Assembly: GCA_012932295.1 (NCBI GenBank)
Contig: JAAONU010000001.1
Span: 55,835,693 to 55,899,692 of the forward strand
DNA from: Cyclina sinensis
Taxonomy: Eukaryota; Mollusca; Bivalvia; Venerida; Veneridae
DNA: 64,000 nt
Direction of reading: 5' to 3'
Every line of letters starts with the position of its first letter. Within the stretch, counting starts at the first letter, position 1. The notes beneath the pieces are model-generated. The model was not told where the DNA came from. It saw only the letters and a list, made by a program, of their open reading frames with translations, and made no database searches. Positions 1 to 12,029 of this stretch are shown here, in pieces. A program made the position numbers and the translations under genes.

Positions 1-95
1 AACATAGACAGGAGATGAAATGGAACTTTTGGAAAAATCAAGTCTATGGCCTGAATTTTGCTTTAATATCGCGTGTGGTGTCCGTTTTCTTGGAT

Positions 96-1013
96 TACTG
101 CTCTGCACCGCCTTCTCGTGCTGCTAATGAGTCTCCGGATGCTTTGTTGTGGGAGTCAAGCCAACTCGTCCAGAAGGGCCTGCTGTAGCCCAGGGACCTG
201 GTTGGCTGGACTGGGCGAGCAGATATTGCAGTCTGCAGCATGTCCCAGGCATGCTCTATTGGATTGAGGTCTGGAGACCTTGCTGGCCAGTCCGTTCTCT
301 CTATGGCTGCTGCCTCCAGGTACTCGTCGGTGACCCTTGCCCTGTGAGGCTGGGCGTTGTCGTCCATTAAAATGAACTCAGGGCCTATATCACCAGCGTA
401 CGGACGAATGTACACATCTAAGATCTCATTGACATATCGTACACCCGTCAATGTGTCGTTTGAACAATGTGCAGGTCCGTTCTTCCTGGCATGTGAATGC
501 CTGCCCGCACCATGACCGAGCCCCCGCCATGACGGTCATGGGTAGCATCACATACGGGTGCCGAACGCTCATTGGCAGATCTCCATACCCACACATGCCT
601 ATCAGTGAAGTCCACACAAAATCTAGACTCGTCAGTGAACAGCACTGGGGTCCAGTCATGCAGCATCCACCTGGCGTGATCGTGGGCCCATTGAAGTCGT
701 GCCTGGATTTGGTTTCGCATCAGTGGCCTTCTAGCCCTCATGCCAGCTGTATGAAGATGGTTCCTGATGGTTTGAGTGGAAAGTCAACGACAATAAACCG
801 GTCCTCACGCTGAGTTGTGGACCCCTGACACCCTCCGCCATGCCTATGCGTGACATGCCCGTAAGTTTGAAACCGTCGCCACATCCTGGCAACGCTGCTC
901 TGGGACACCCCAAGGACACCTGCCACATGCCGTTGGGAACGCCCAGCCTCAAGCATCTCTACCCCCTATTCATCTCCTCATCGTCAATACGCCGTCTTTG
1001 CCGTAGATTTGCC
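96..1013 (-). pseudogene. Tc1-type (DD34E) transposase relic
   Basis: Broken transposase of a cut-and-paste DNA transposon, read on the minus strand in several frames. From its start near 1013 one sees a helix-turn-helix stretch (GVSQSSVARMWRRF), then, after a frame change and what looks like an internal deletion, the first catalytic Asp (LFTDESRF), and after another frame change the second (ILMDDNAQPH) and the Glu (SPDLNPIEHAW). I count 34 residues between the second Asp and the Glu, which is the Tc1 spacing. An early in-frame stop and at least two frameshifts mean that no functional enzyme is made. It lies in the TRPM intron upstream of the first exon in the window. I could not define its terminal inverted repeats. 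Confidence 0.88.
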
Positions 1014-1394
1014 ATGACCAGTGCTACAGTGGTTGGATATAAATGTTACCATGCACAAGCGAAGTCTGAATAAAACAGATGTGTACATGAAGGTACATGC
1101 CTGCGGTGCACTACTTTTCCAGGGGTATTGCTTTTCCCGTGCATCTCGAGCCATGTACAGGTAAACAATCAAAATCTGCTGGACAGGTCAGCTTTGCCAT
1201 ATGAATAAACTACATGTATGAGAAAAAATCAGTTATCTTGAGGTTATCATTAAAAAGATATTTAAGAAATAAAAAGTGATCTCTATCAAATTTTGAGTAG
1301 TATGTGTCATGATATGTATATTATATGTAAACACTGTAAGTATTGTGTTTTGTCTGTTTTGTGTTACTGTTTGTACATTTATCACCTGGCACAG
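1014..1394. other. TRPM intron, no gene seen
   Basis: AT-rich intron sequence between the transposase relic and the first exon in the window. It ends in a plausible acceptor (GGCACAG). I see no other feature in it. Confidence 0.6.
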
Positions 1395-1581
1395 GCAAAA
1401 CTGTCAGTGTGGGAGAACTGTAGATTGGCATGAATTGAAACGCATACCTGTGCCAGATTTGACAAAACCATACCCAAAAAAGGAGATTTGGCATCATTAT
1501 ACCCACACAACACCTACACCAACAGACTCATTTGGTGTCATACAGTTCCAGGGGTTTGGACAGGAGACCTATAACTCACCA
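1395..1581 (+). CDS. TRPM: TRPM exon 1 of the window
   Basis: Residues 1-62, starting with the last base of a split codon after acceptor CACAG and ending in phase 0 at donor GTAAGT. It carries the cysteine motif NCQCGRT and the family motif [10 protein letters not shown]. The preceding exon must end in phase 2 and lies outside the window. Confidence 0.92.
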
Positions 1582-2506
1582 GTAAGTGTAGATCATGTAT
1601 TTAATTTGTTTGTTACACCTGTTCATCCATAAATACCATGCTGTGACCAGGAAAAATTGAAAAATGATCAATTATTGTTCAAAATGTTGTGAATTTTATA
1701 TACAGAACAAAATATTTGCAGATTTAAAGAGATTTTTGATGTGACTCATCTTGAAATATTTGATAAAATGTTGAGATCAAAATGTCTGAAAGCAAAGCTA
1801 CATGATACGATCAGTGTTATACAGACTACAACTCAAGTTAGTCCTTTACGAGATCGGATTGGAGGTCTGGATGAGGAATTATAGGTAAAGTATAGTGAGA
1901 AACTTGTAGTCTCCTTCCAAAACAAGGGAATTTTAGACACATATTTGCATAGTGAAGATACCTCCTACTCATCTTCAGGAACTTGCAGATAAATTCAGAT
2001 GTTGATACTCATTGAACTTTTCTTTAAACAGATTTTGTGAGCTATAGGTTTAACAGAAAAATATTCAGGATTATCTAGACATTGCAAACTGTTTGTTTCA
2101 GTATATCCGTCTTTGTCCTGGCACAGACATGGAGAATTTATGGACCTTGTTGACAGAACACTGGAAACTGCCAATCCCTAAACTTCTCATATCAGTGACT
2201 GGAGGGGCACAGAGGTTTGGCCTGAACCCAAGACTCAAAGCTGTCTTCAAGAGAGGTCTGATCAATGCTGCCACTACCACAGGTATATGTCATACATTGT
2301 CCAGTCTCAGTCTAAGTGCAGATTAAACAGTTGTCAGGTAGCAATTAACTAGTGTCCTAAACACAAAAATGTTACTGTAGCGGACTTTCCTTTTTTATAA
2401 GCTGTGACGTTCAAAAATTTTTTTTCTCCTATATTGTGAAAGAACTTCTTAAGCTTTGAAATAATCTTTTAACTGACATGATACATGAGATGGGTCAGTT
2501 CTTCCC

Positions 2507-2541
<35 letters not shown>

Positions 2542-5500
2542 CACCCCTGCCAATTTCCCCCACCAAATTTGTTCCATTATTTCTTTTTTAAATACATAGG
2601 TACTTGACTCCCCCACCCCCTGCATGGGGACCCCCTCTTACCTCCCCATCATGTTTCCCCCCACCAATTTTTTTTTCATTATTTTAATTTTTTTTTCATC
2701 TTATAAGTACTTTCCCTCCCCCACTCAAATTGTTTTCACTTGGGCCTCTTGTTTGACTTGGCTTATAATTTATTATCCAGCACAGAGAAAAGTGGAGGGT
2801 GCTGTCTGCGGACAGGTCTTGTTTAGCAAGAAATAGATTTAAGATGTACATAGACATGCTTTCTTTGGTCAGGTGCTTGGATAATTACGGGAGGTACAGC
2901 GACTGGCGTGATGCAGTTTGTAGGGGAAGCAGTGAGGGACCATCTTATAACACTTGGCAGCAATGACAACAATATTGTAGCTTTGGGAATGGCTACATGG
3001 GGATGTATAGCTAACAGGGAGGCTCTGGATGGAGATGGGGTAAGAAGTTCTACCGTGTTTTTGCTATGTTTGTGTTGAATATTTTGACCAGAACATTCTG
3101 GATTATAAATGCACTTGATTTAAGAATGTGCCTTTAATTTGCAGCATGATAATCACCTGTCTAGTTAGACTTATCTTTCCATTTTTTATTTGGAAACTGT
3201 TGTTGTTTTTTTAAGCCAATAGATAATAGAATAATTTGCTGCAATGATCCTACTTAAACATAGAGTATTTTAGTACATTCAGCAGGGAATAGATTCTAGT
3301 AATGAAATAGCTTGGTATATCTCACAAAGTAGTTGTTGTATCATAGGTGATGTCTGAAGAGCAACTTCAGCTTAAGTTGTGAGAACTTTAGTTGTAACAA
3401 TGTCAAAATGAGTGAGTATTAATCAGAAATGAATATTTAATTGATACAAGTGATTTTGTATCCTTTAAAAGGACCAAGGATTGTTCCCAGCAACCTACAG
3501 TTTAGAGGAAGTGACAGAGGTGAAAGGTCGCGATGTACCGTTGGATCATAACCATACTCATTTCATCCTGGTAGATGATGGCACTGAGGGAATATTTGGT
3601 GCTGAAATAGAGTTTAGGACTACATTTGAAAGATATGTGTCAGAAAAGGTGGAAACTGGTGTTGCAGAAACACAAAGTAAGTGTTGCATTTTACACACTA
3701 GGCATGAGACAGATTCTGGTATATTTTCATTATTTTAAAATACATTTTGCAGTTTTATGCATGCTAACCAACAAGCACAGATGCAAACATGTTCATGCTT
3801 TTTATGCCCCCACAAAGTGGGGTGCATATAGCGTTGCACTTGTCCGTCCGTCCGTCCGTCCTTCTGTCCGTATGTCCCAAGATCTTGTGAACGCAACTCC
3901 TCTTAAACCGGATGGCAGATTTTGCTTAAACCTCCAGGGATGAACAACCTTAATGTGTAGATGGAAGTAAAGGAAGGAATTTTCGCTGCGACCAAATTTA
4001 ACAGAATTATGGCCCTTTGTTAATTTTTTCACTAGAAATTTTGTGAACGCAACTCCTCTTAAACCGAATGGCAGATTTTGCTTAAACTTGCAGAGATGAA
4101 CAACCTTAATGTGTAGATGGTAGTTAAGGAAGGAATTTTTGCTGCGACCAAATTTAACAGAATTATGGCCCTTTGTTGTTTTTTTCACTATATACCATAT
4201 AGAAATTTTGGGAACGCAGCTCCTCTTAAACTGGATGGCAGATTTTGCTTAAACTTCCAGGGATGAACAACCTTAATATGTAGATGGAAGTAAAGGAAGG
4301 AATTTTTGCTGCGACCAAATTTAACAGAATTATGGCCCTTTGTTGATTTTTTCACTATATACCATATTGAAATTTTGTGAACGCAACTCCTCTTAAACCG
4401 GATGGCAGATTTTGCTTAAACTTGCAGGGATGAACAGCTTTAATGTGTAGATGGTAGTCAAGGAAGGAATTTTTGCTGTGACCATATTCAACAGAATTAT
4501 GGCCCTTTGTTGATTTTTTCACTATATACCATATAAATAATTGAACATATAAATTTTACATTTGTAATTTAATTTAACATGTACATAAGGTTACCTGTAG
4601 ATCATTTTAGGTATATGTACAGAAAAAATCTTACATACAGGATATACATGCTCTTGTTTATGAGCACTTATGCATAGTGGGGGCATCCGTGTCCTATGGA
4701 CACAGTTCTAGTTTAATAATGATAGCTATGTTATGAAACATTCTTTTAAAGCTAGTAGAAGTTATGTCTTTAAAATTCCAGGACAATTGCACCTAACTAA
4801 TTTTTTTCAATGTACACATTTCACAGTAAATAACTGTGGGACAAATGTCTGGAACAAAATAACTGAGAGGCAGTGGAACAAAATAACTGGGATAAATGTC
4901 TGGAACAAAATAACAGTGGGGGAAAATGTCTGGAACAAAATAACTGTGGGGTAAATGTCTGGAACAAAATAACTGAGAGTCAGATGTCTGAACCAAAATA
5001 ACTGTGAGGAAATGTTTGGAACAAAATATATGTGGGATAAAAATCTGGATAAAATAACTGTGGGATAAATGTCTGGAACAAAATAACTGTGAGATAAATG
5101 TCTAGTTAAAAAATAACTGAGTGGCATTGGAACAAATAACTGTTAGATAAATGCCTGGAACAAAATAACTGTGAGATAAATGTCTGGATAAAAATGACTG
5201 TGAGATAAAGGTCTGGAACAAAATAACTGGGACAGATGTTTGGAACAGAATAACTGAGAGGCAGTGGAACAAAATAATTGTGGGGAAAATGTCTGGAACA
5301 AAATAACTGTGGGGGAAATGTCGGGAATGAAATAACTGTGGGGAAAATGTCTGGAACAAAATAACCATGGGGAAAATGTCTGGAACATAATAACCATGGG
5401 GAAAATGTCTGGAACAAAAAAAAAAAACAGTGGGGAAAATGTCTAGAAATAAAAACATTGTGGCACATATATCTGGATAGAAATAACTGAGAGGCATTGG

Positions 5501-8500
5501 AACAAAATAAATATGAGATAAATGTCTGGATGAAAATAACTGTGAGATAAATGTCTGAAACAAAATACCTGTGGGACAAATGTCTGAAACAAAATAACTG
5601 AGTGGCAGTGGAAGAAAATAACTGTTGGATAAATGTCTGGAACAAAATAAATGTGGGGAAATGTCTGGAATGAAATAAATGTGGGGCAAATGTCTGGAAC
5701 AAAATAACTGAGAGGCAGTGGAACAAAGTAAATGTGGGGCAAATGTCTGAAACAAAATACCTGTGGGACAAATGTCTGGAACAAAATAACTGAGAGGCAG
5801 TGGAACAAAATAACTGTGGGGTAAATGTCTGGAACAAAATATATGTAGGACAAATGTCTGGATTAACATGACTGAGAGGCAGTAGACCAAAATAACTGTG
5901 GGGCAAATGTCTGGAACAAAATAACTGAGAGGCAGTGGAACAAAGTAACTGTGGGGCAAATGTCTGGAACAAAATAACTGATAGGCAGTAGACCAAAACA
6001 ACTGTGGGGCAAATGTCTGGATAGAAATAACTGAAAGGCATTTGAACAAAATAAATGTGGGATAAATGTCTGGATAAAAATAACTCAGAGATAAATGTCT
6101 GGATAAAATAACTGAGAGGCATTGGAACAAAATAACTGTGGGGTAAATGCATGGAAAAAAAATAAATGTAGGGCAAATGTTTGGATAAACATGACTGAGA
6201 GGCAGTAGACCAAAACAACTGTGGGGCAAATGTCTGGATAGAAATAACTGAGAGGCATTGGAACAAAATAAATGTGGGATAAATGTCTGGATAAAATAAC
6301 TCAGAGATAAATGTCTGGATAGAAATAACTGAGAGGCATTGGAACAAAATAAATGTGGGATAAATGTCTTGATAAAAGTAACTCAGAGATAAATGTCTGG
6401 ATAGAAATAACTGAGAGGCATTGGAACAAAATAAATGTGGGATAAATGTCTGGATAAAATAACTCAGAGATAAATGTCTTGATAGAAATAACTGCGAGGC
6501 ATTGGAACAAAATAAATGTGGGATAAATGTCTGGATAAAAATAACTCAGAGATAAATGTCTGGATAAAATAACTGAGAGGCAGTGGAACAAAATAACTGT
6601 GAGGTAAATGTCTGGAACAATATATTTGTAGGGCAAATGTCTGGATAGAAATAACTGAGAGGCATTAGAACAAAATAAATGTGGGATAAATGTCTTGATA
6701 AAAGTAACTCAGAGATAAATGTCTGGATAAAATAACTGAGAGGCAGTGGAACAAAATAACTGAGAGGCAATGGAACAGAATAACAGTGGGATAAATGTCT
6801 AGAACAAAATAGTTGTGGGATAAATGTCTGGAACAAAATTAATAGGAAAGGCAAATGTCTGAGTGGCTTATTATTGTACCTTTTGCAGGTGTGAATGTTC
6901 CAGTTGTAATGCTGGTTGTAGAGGGTGGAGTAAATACCATGAAGACAGTCTGGCAGGCAGTACAACAGAAGATTCCAGTGCTTGTGCTCAGTGGGTCTGG
7001 TAGAGCAGCAGACTTTATTGCATATGGTTATATGATGTCAAAGGATCAGAAAAAGTGAGGAAGCAGTTAAAGATTCTGTAGATTTCTTGTTTGTTTCAAT
7101 TTACTTTTCTACATAAATTAAGGAGACACCGTGGTCCAGGGGTAGAGCGCAGGACTCCGGATCCGAAGGTTGTGGGTTCTCTCACGATCTTCACATTCCT
7201 CCATGCTGCGCGAATACTGGTATGAAACCCAGGAAGCAGTCATCGAGCGTGATGAATCTAAGTTGTAATAACTTGAATCGCAATCAATGTAAAATAAATG
7301 AGTCTAAACTAAACTAAACATAAATTAAGTAAAATTACTTATCATATAACCTAAAGTTTACATAGGTACTTTTAAAGGCTGCTTCTGTACAAGTGATCAA
7401 GGCTCACAGTTTAACATCCTGTAAGGTCTGAGAAACTCGCAAAAATGAATTGTCACAGGTTATACAGCCTTGATTATAACTTGAGTATTTATACTAGAAA
7501 GCAGGCACTTTCCTATTGACATTAGAGGTCTAGTATTAGTATCTGTTTTTCAAGATTGTGAAGCAAATAGCATTAAAATAACTTTTTGGAATGATTGGAA
7601 ATCAACACATCAATGGTTCTAATTGGTATGATGTACAGGCCAAAGAAAAATGGTTGTAACTTAGATACTTCTGACCTACATCTGACATTTATATCTTTCT
7701 TTTAATTTAGTTTTGTTGAACTTCATTGGTTACTAAAAATTGAATAACTACTTTTTATGGACAATACTACTTTGGTATTTCAGCGTTGCAGATTTTGTGT
7801 ACATTCTTAGCCTTGCTATTTTTCCTGCTTTGAGAAATCTTTTGTAAGCATAGTGATGTAATATAGAATTGATTTAACCCCTTTTAGTGAGGACAAGTCC
7901 ACATTCCCACCTGATTTTGATGAAGAAATGAAACATGTAGCCAATATGAAGTTTGCATGGAAGTCGACAGATAACAAGGAGAAAAAGATAGCTGAATGTC
8001 TACGGCAGCTAAAAGATGTACTGGCAGTCCGTAAACTGGTAAAAGCTATATATTATTACATCATTACTGTTTTATTGCATGTTTTCTATTTGATAAATTT
8101 ATGAGATTTGAAAAAGAATTTCTGTTGTTAGCCAAGTACTTTATTATATTTCTGTCTCAGGGTAGTTTAAAGGGATACACAGGCAAATGAGTGCCCAAAA
8201 TATTAAAACTGATATTATTTGCTCAAATTGCGTTCAATATGAAGAACTTTAAATTCCCAGTATGTTTGTAGTGAAATGCGGGCTTGAACGTAAATATTTG
8301 AACCTTCTTTAACAAAAAGTAAAACGTGAACAAAATCACTGAGTTATTTTCAAATAGCTCACATGACAAAAACAAGCAATCGTCGTTTCTCTTGTGTTGT
8401 TTTTTAGCCGTAGATCAAGTGACAGGTACTTCAACCGTCCAATCATTCACTGCGAAATTTAGCGCAAAATCTAAATTTTCTATCTAGATCCATTTAAAAA

Positions 8501-11500
8501 GAGGAAATCTTTGTTACTGGGACAGATCATTGTATTTATTTCGATCACATTTAAAGTATATTCATAGAAGGAATGAGAAAGAAAGCATAAAACTTTTGCC
8601 TGTATATCCCTTTTAAAACACATACGCGGGTGCATCAATAAATTCCTAAACTAATTCAATAGCGGGGAAATGATTTAATTCAAGTACCTAAAATGATTAC
8701 TCCTTCTCAAAGTAACGTCCCATGCACGATTTGCACTTGAAACGCAGCGCATTCCTAATCTATCAGTCATAATGCCCTGAGCTGTACCATATGAAATAGC
8801 GAACTTATCTGCTATGTGCTCCATACTTACTCATCTATCTCTGAGTATGTACTCCTGAATGGCAGCCACTGTTTCTTCATCTGTTACAGTCACTGGTCTA
8901 CCTGCACAACTGTCCTCTTCAGTTGCCTTTGTACCGTCTTTAAACCGCTTCATCTACTTTGAAATGGCACCTTTTGACAGAGCAGCCTCTCCGTAAACTT
9001 TTTGCAAATCTTCACGAATATTGGAAAAAGACTTTCCGAGTTTTGTGTAAAACTTTATAACGATGCGCTGTTCGTTGACGTTGTGTAACGCCATTTTCGA
9101 ACGGACGCCCGTAACGTGACGTCGTTTACGGTTTATGACGTCATAAGTGATGACATCAAAGTTGTGTACACAGTCTGACTCAGTTTGAAATAATCTGTTT
9201 TCACAGCATTTAAAGTTTCATTTTAAACGGACCAGTAGTTTTGACGCTATTGAATTAGTTTACGAATTTATTGATGCACCCTCGTATGTATATGTTTTTT
9301 GAATTCAACAAAGTATTAGAGAATAACCTATCTTATTTCGTTATAGATTAACATTTTCAACCTAAGTGAGGCTGAAACGAAAGATATTGATCGTGCCATA
9401 TTATATGCTCTACTGAAGGCCAACAAAACTAATGCCAATGCCCAGTTATCACTGGCTCTTGCCTGGAACAGGTGTGATATAGCACGGCATGAGATCTTTA
9501 CACAGGAGAATAGACAGCACTGGAAGGTAGGTCAGATATTGTGGACATTAAGTTGAAACTGAAGTTCTGAAATTTACCAGTCCATCTTAAATTATATTTT
9601 TTTTTATTCTATGTACATAAATATGCTAAGGTCAATCACTTGCGGAGAGATTGGTTAGTACACTGGTTGGAAAGCCAGTGGACTGACCACCTGGAAATAA
9701 CCAAAGTTGGGAAAAGGTCTGTGTATTTTCCAGAATCTACCAATATATGATGCCATGTTCACTGCCTTGGTTCAGGATCGTGTGGACTTTGTACATTTGT
9801 TCATGGAAAACGGAGTCAGCATGAAAAAGTTCCTTAGTATAGAAACTCTTTGGAACCTGTATGGCAATGTAAGTTGAAACTTTACTAAATATAGCTCCAT
9901 TCTGATGATAAAAGATTAATTAAGCATTACTTGGTAACTGATTTAGCTCTACCAGAAAGCTTGTTTTCGTTCTGTTAAGTAATTTCTGAATTTTTGTTAA
10001 TATAAAACTAGGGTTATGATCTTATGAATTTGTTAGAATTATTCTCCTAGTATTTGTGCAAGAGTTAATATTTAACAACTTTTAAGGTGTATAATTATGT
10101 CATCTTATAAGGAATCTTTAAGAACAAGGGTCTATCTGTTACATCTTGTTATCTTGTCTGTCCAAGGGGAGGGGGTTTTGTTGGCTAGCATGCACATTGA
10201 TCAGCCTTTGTGAATGGTTATAACTATAAAAGGTTGATAGTGGTTTTGTTTAAGGTGAGGGGCTGGGTTGAATCAATCTTTATTTTGTATTTTTATGCCC
10301 AAGAAGGAGGGCCTGTCCATCTGTCAGTCCATCCATAAGTCCATTATTCCATCAGTCCATCATTCTGTTCAGAAACTTTACATTGCCCATAACTTCCTTA
10401 TTTTTCATACTTGAACACAACACCTCTTTGGACAAGGCCTACAACTGGTTGTTGTCAAAAATACTTAATATTGGCCATAACTCCCTTATTACTCAACAGA
10501 TTCAGTTCATGTTTGCGATTAAAAACCCTTTGGAAGAGATCTTCCAAAAGACAGGTTGTTTTTTTTACCTTGACGCTAATTGATGTTTATCTTGAGGTCA
10601 GAGTATTTAAAAACACACTTATTTTGAATCAATGGATTTAGTCATGTCTGCATACAACAGTCTTTTGGGAGAGATCTTCCAAATGACATACCTTTTTTAC
10701 CTTGACCCCTAACTGTCTTTAGCCTTGAAGTAAAATTGTCAGAAAAAAGACGCTTTTTTTAAGGATCTACAATTTATTTTCTTTGGTTCTCAGCTCAAAG
10801 TGACAGTTCTTGTTTAGTACTAAAATAATTTGAAACAGAACAGGCTACAAAATTGATTGAATGATTATCTGATTGGGAAAAATATTAAGTTAATGTTTGA
10901 AGTATGTAAGTTACACACAAACAATATTTTTGTATGCCTGAAGGGGCACATTATGTTATGCACCTGGTCATACATTTTTCCATCTGTCCATGCATGCAAA
11001 CTAATTTATACTTAGAAGACTACAGGAATAATGGGTTACAGTTAAACTTCATTGATAGAAGACTATAGGAATGATGGGTTACAGTAAAACTTCATTGATA
11101 CTGTTCCTTTTGAAAACTCTTTAGTGGCTATAAATCCAGAAACATGACTAAAAATAACAATGGGGAGAACAGTAGGGTAGCCACTGCTGTACCAGTTTGT
11201 TAGCATGCTCATCTGTTAGCAATTTTGTATCCTTTCTATATCTCTTGAACCGATTGAAGGGAACTGAATCTTTTTGGCAGAAATGCTAACCATAATGAAC
11301 TAACATGCAGAGCATAGATTTATGCTTACTCAGATTAAAGTCAAGGTCACACTAAGAGGATGAATGTCATACTGATGTGATGTGTGAATATTTCATGTCT
11401 GGTCTTTATCTTTTGAACTGCTTGAAGGATTGTGAAACTATTTGGCAGAAAGGTTACCATAATGAGGTTATGTACAGAGTGCAGGTTTTCATCTAGCTTG

Positions 11501-11998
11501 GATCCAGGTCAAGGTCAGATGTCTTACTCTGTAACTTTTGAACTGCTTGCTGGAAATGTAATCTATTTGTTAGAGAATTTAACCAAACTGAGATGGTGTG
11601 CAGAGCTCATATTTTTGCTGACTTGTGTCATGGTCTTATTGAAGACACATTGGCCACATGCCATACTAATATAATGTGTGAATATATCTAGTCCACCATA
11701 TATCTCTTAGACACTTTTATTTAATTTAAAAAAAAATCAACTACCAAGAATTTTTGGAGGATTTTATGTAAAGACTGTGCTGCCTGTTCCTTAATCAGAA
11801 ATGATGTAGGTATATATTGCCCTGCTGTTTTAGTGTTTTCTTAAGTAGGTTTTTTTATTATTATTTCAGGCATTGTTGGATACATCGGACTCAATGGGCC
11901 AGCTACTGAACAACCTTATTTTGTACCTTAAGGTAAGTTCTGGTCTAAAAGCTACCCTGAAAAACCCATATATAAACAGAAATTAAATATTTATCCTT

Positions 11999-12029
<31 letters not shown>

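Noticed and set aside
3802..4188. 128-codon minus-strand frame with repeated [15 protein letters not shown]
   Set aside because: Comes from the tandem core of a pearl-like element. The same peptide appears from the nested copy at 60116-60418. Repeat-derived, not a gene.
4807..6347. Long minus-strand frames (up to about 400 codons) with repeated HSYFVPD-like motifs
   Set aside because: They are translations of the intron 4 minisatellite, open in several frames at once, with unit-length periodicity and no recognisable domain.
7123..7200. Possible functional tRNA gene
   Set aside because: The A box is good, but the B box is degenerate, the acceptor stem does not pair, and a SINE body with target duplication follows.
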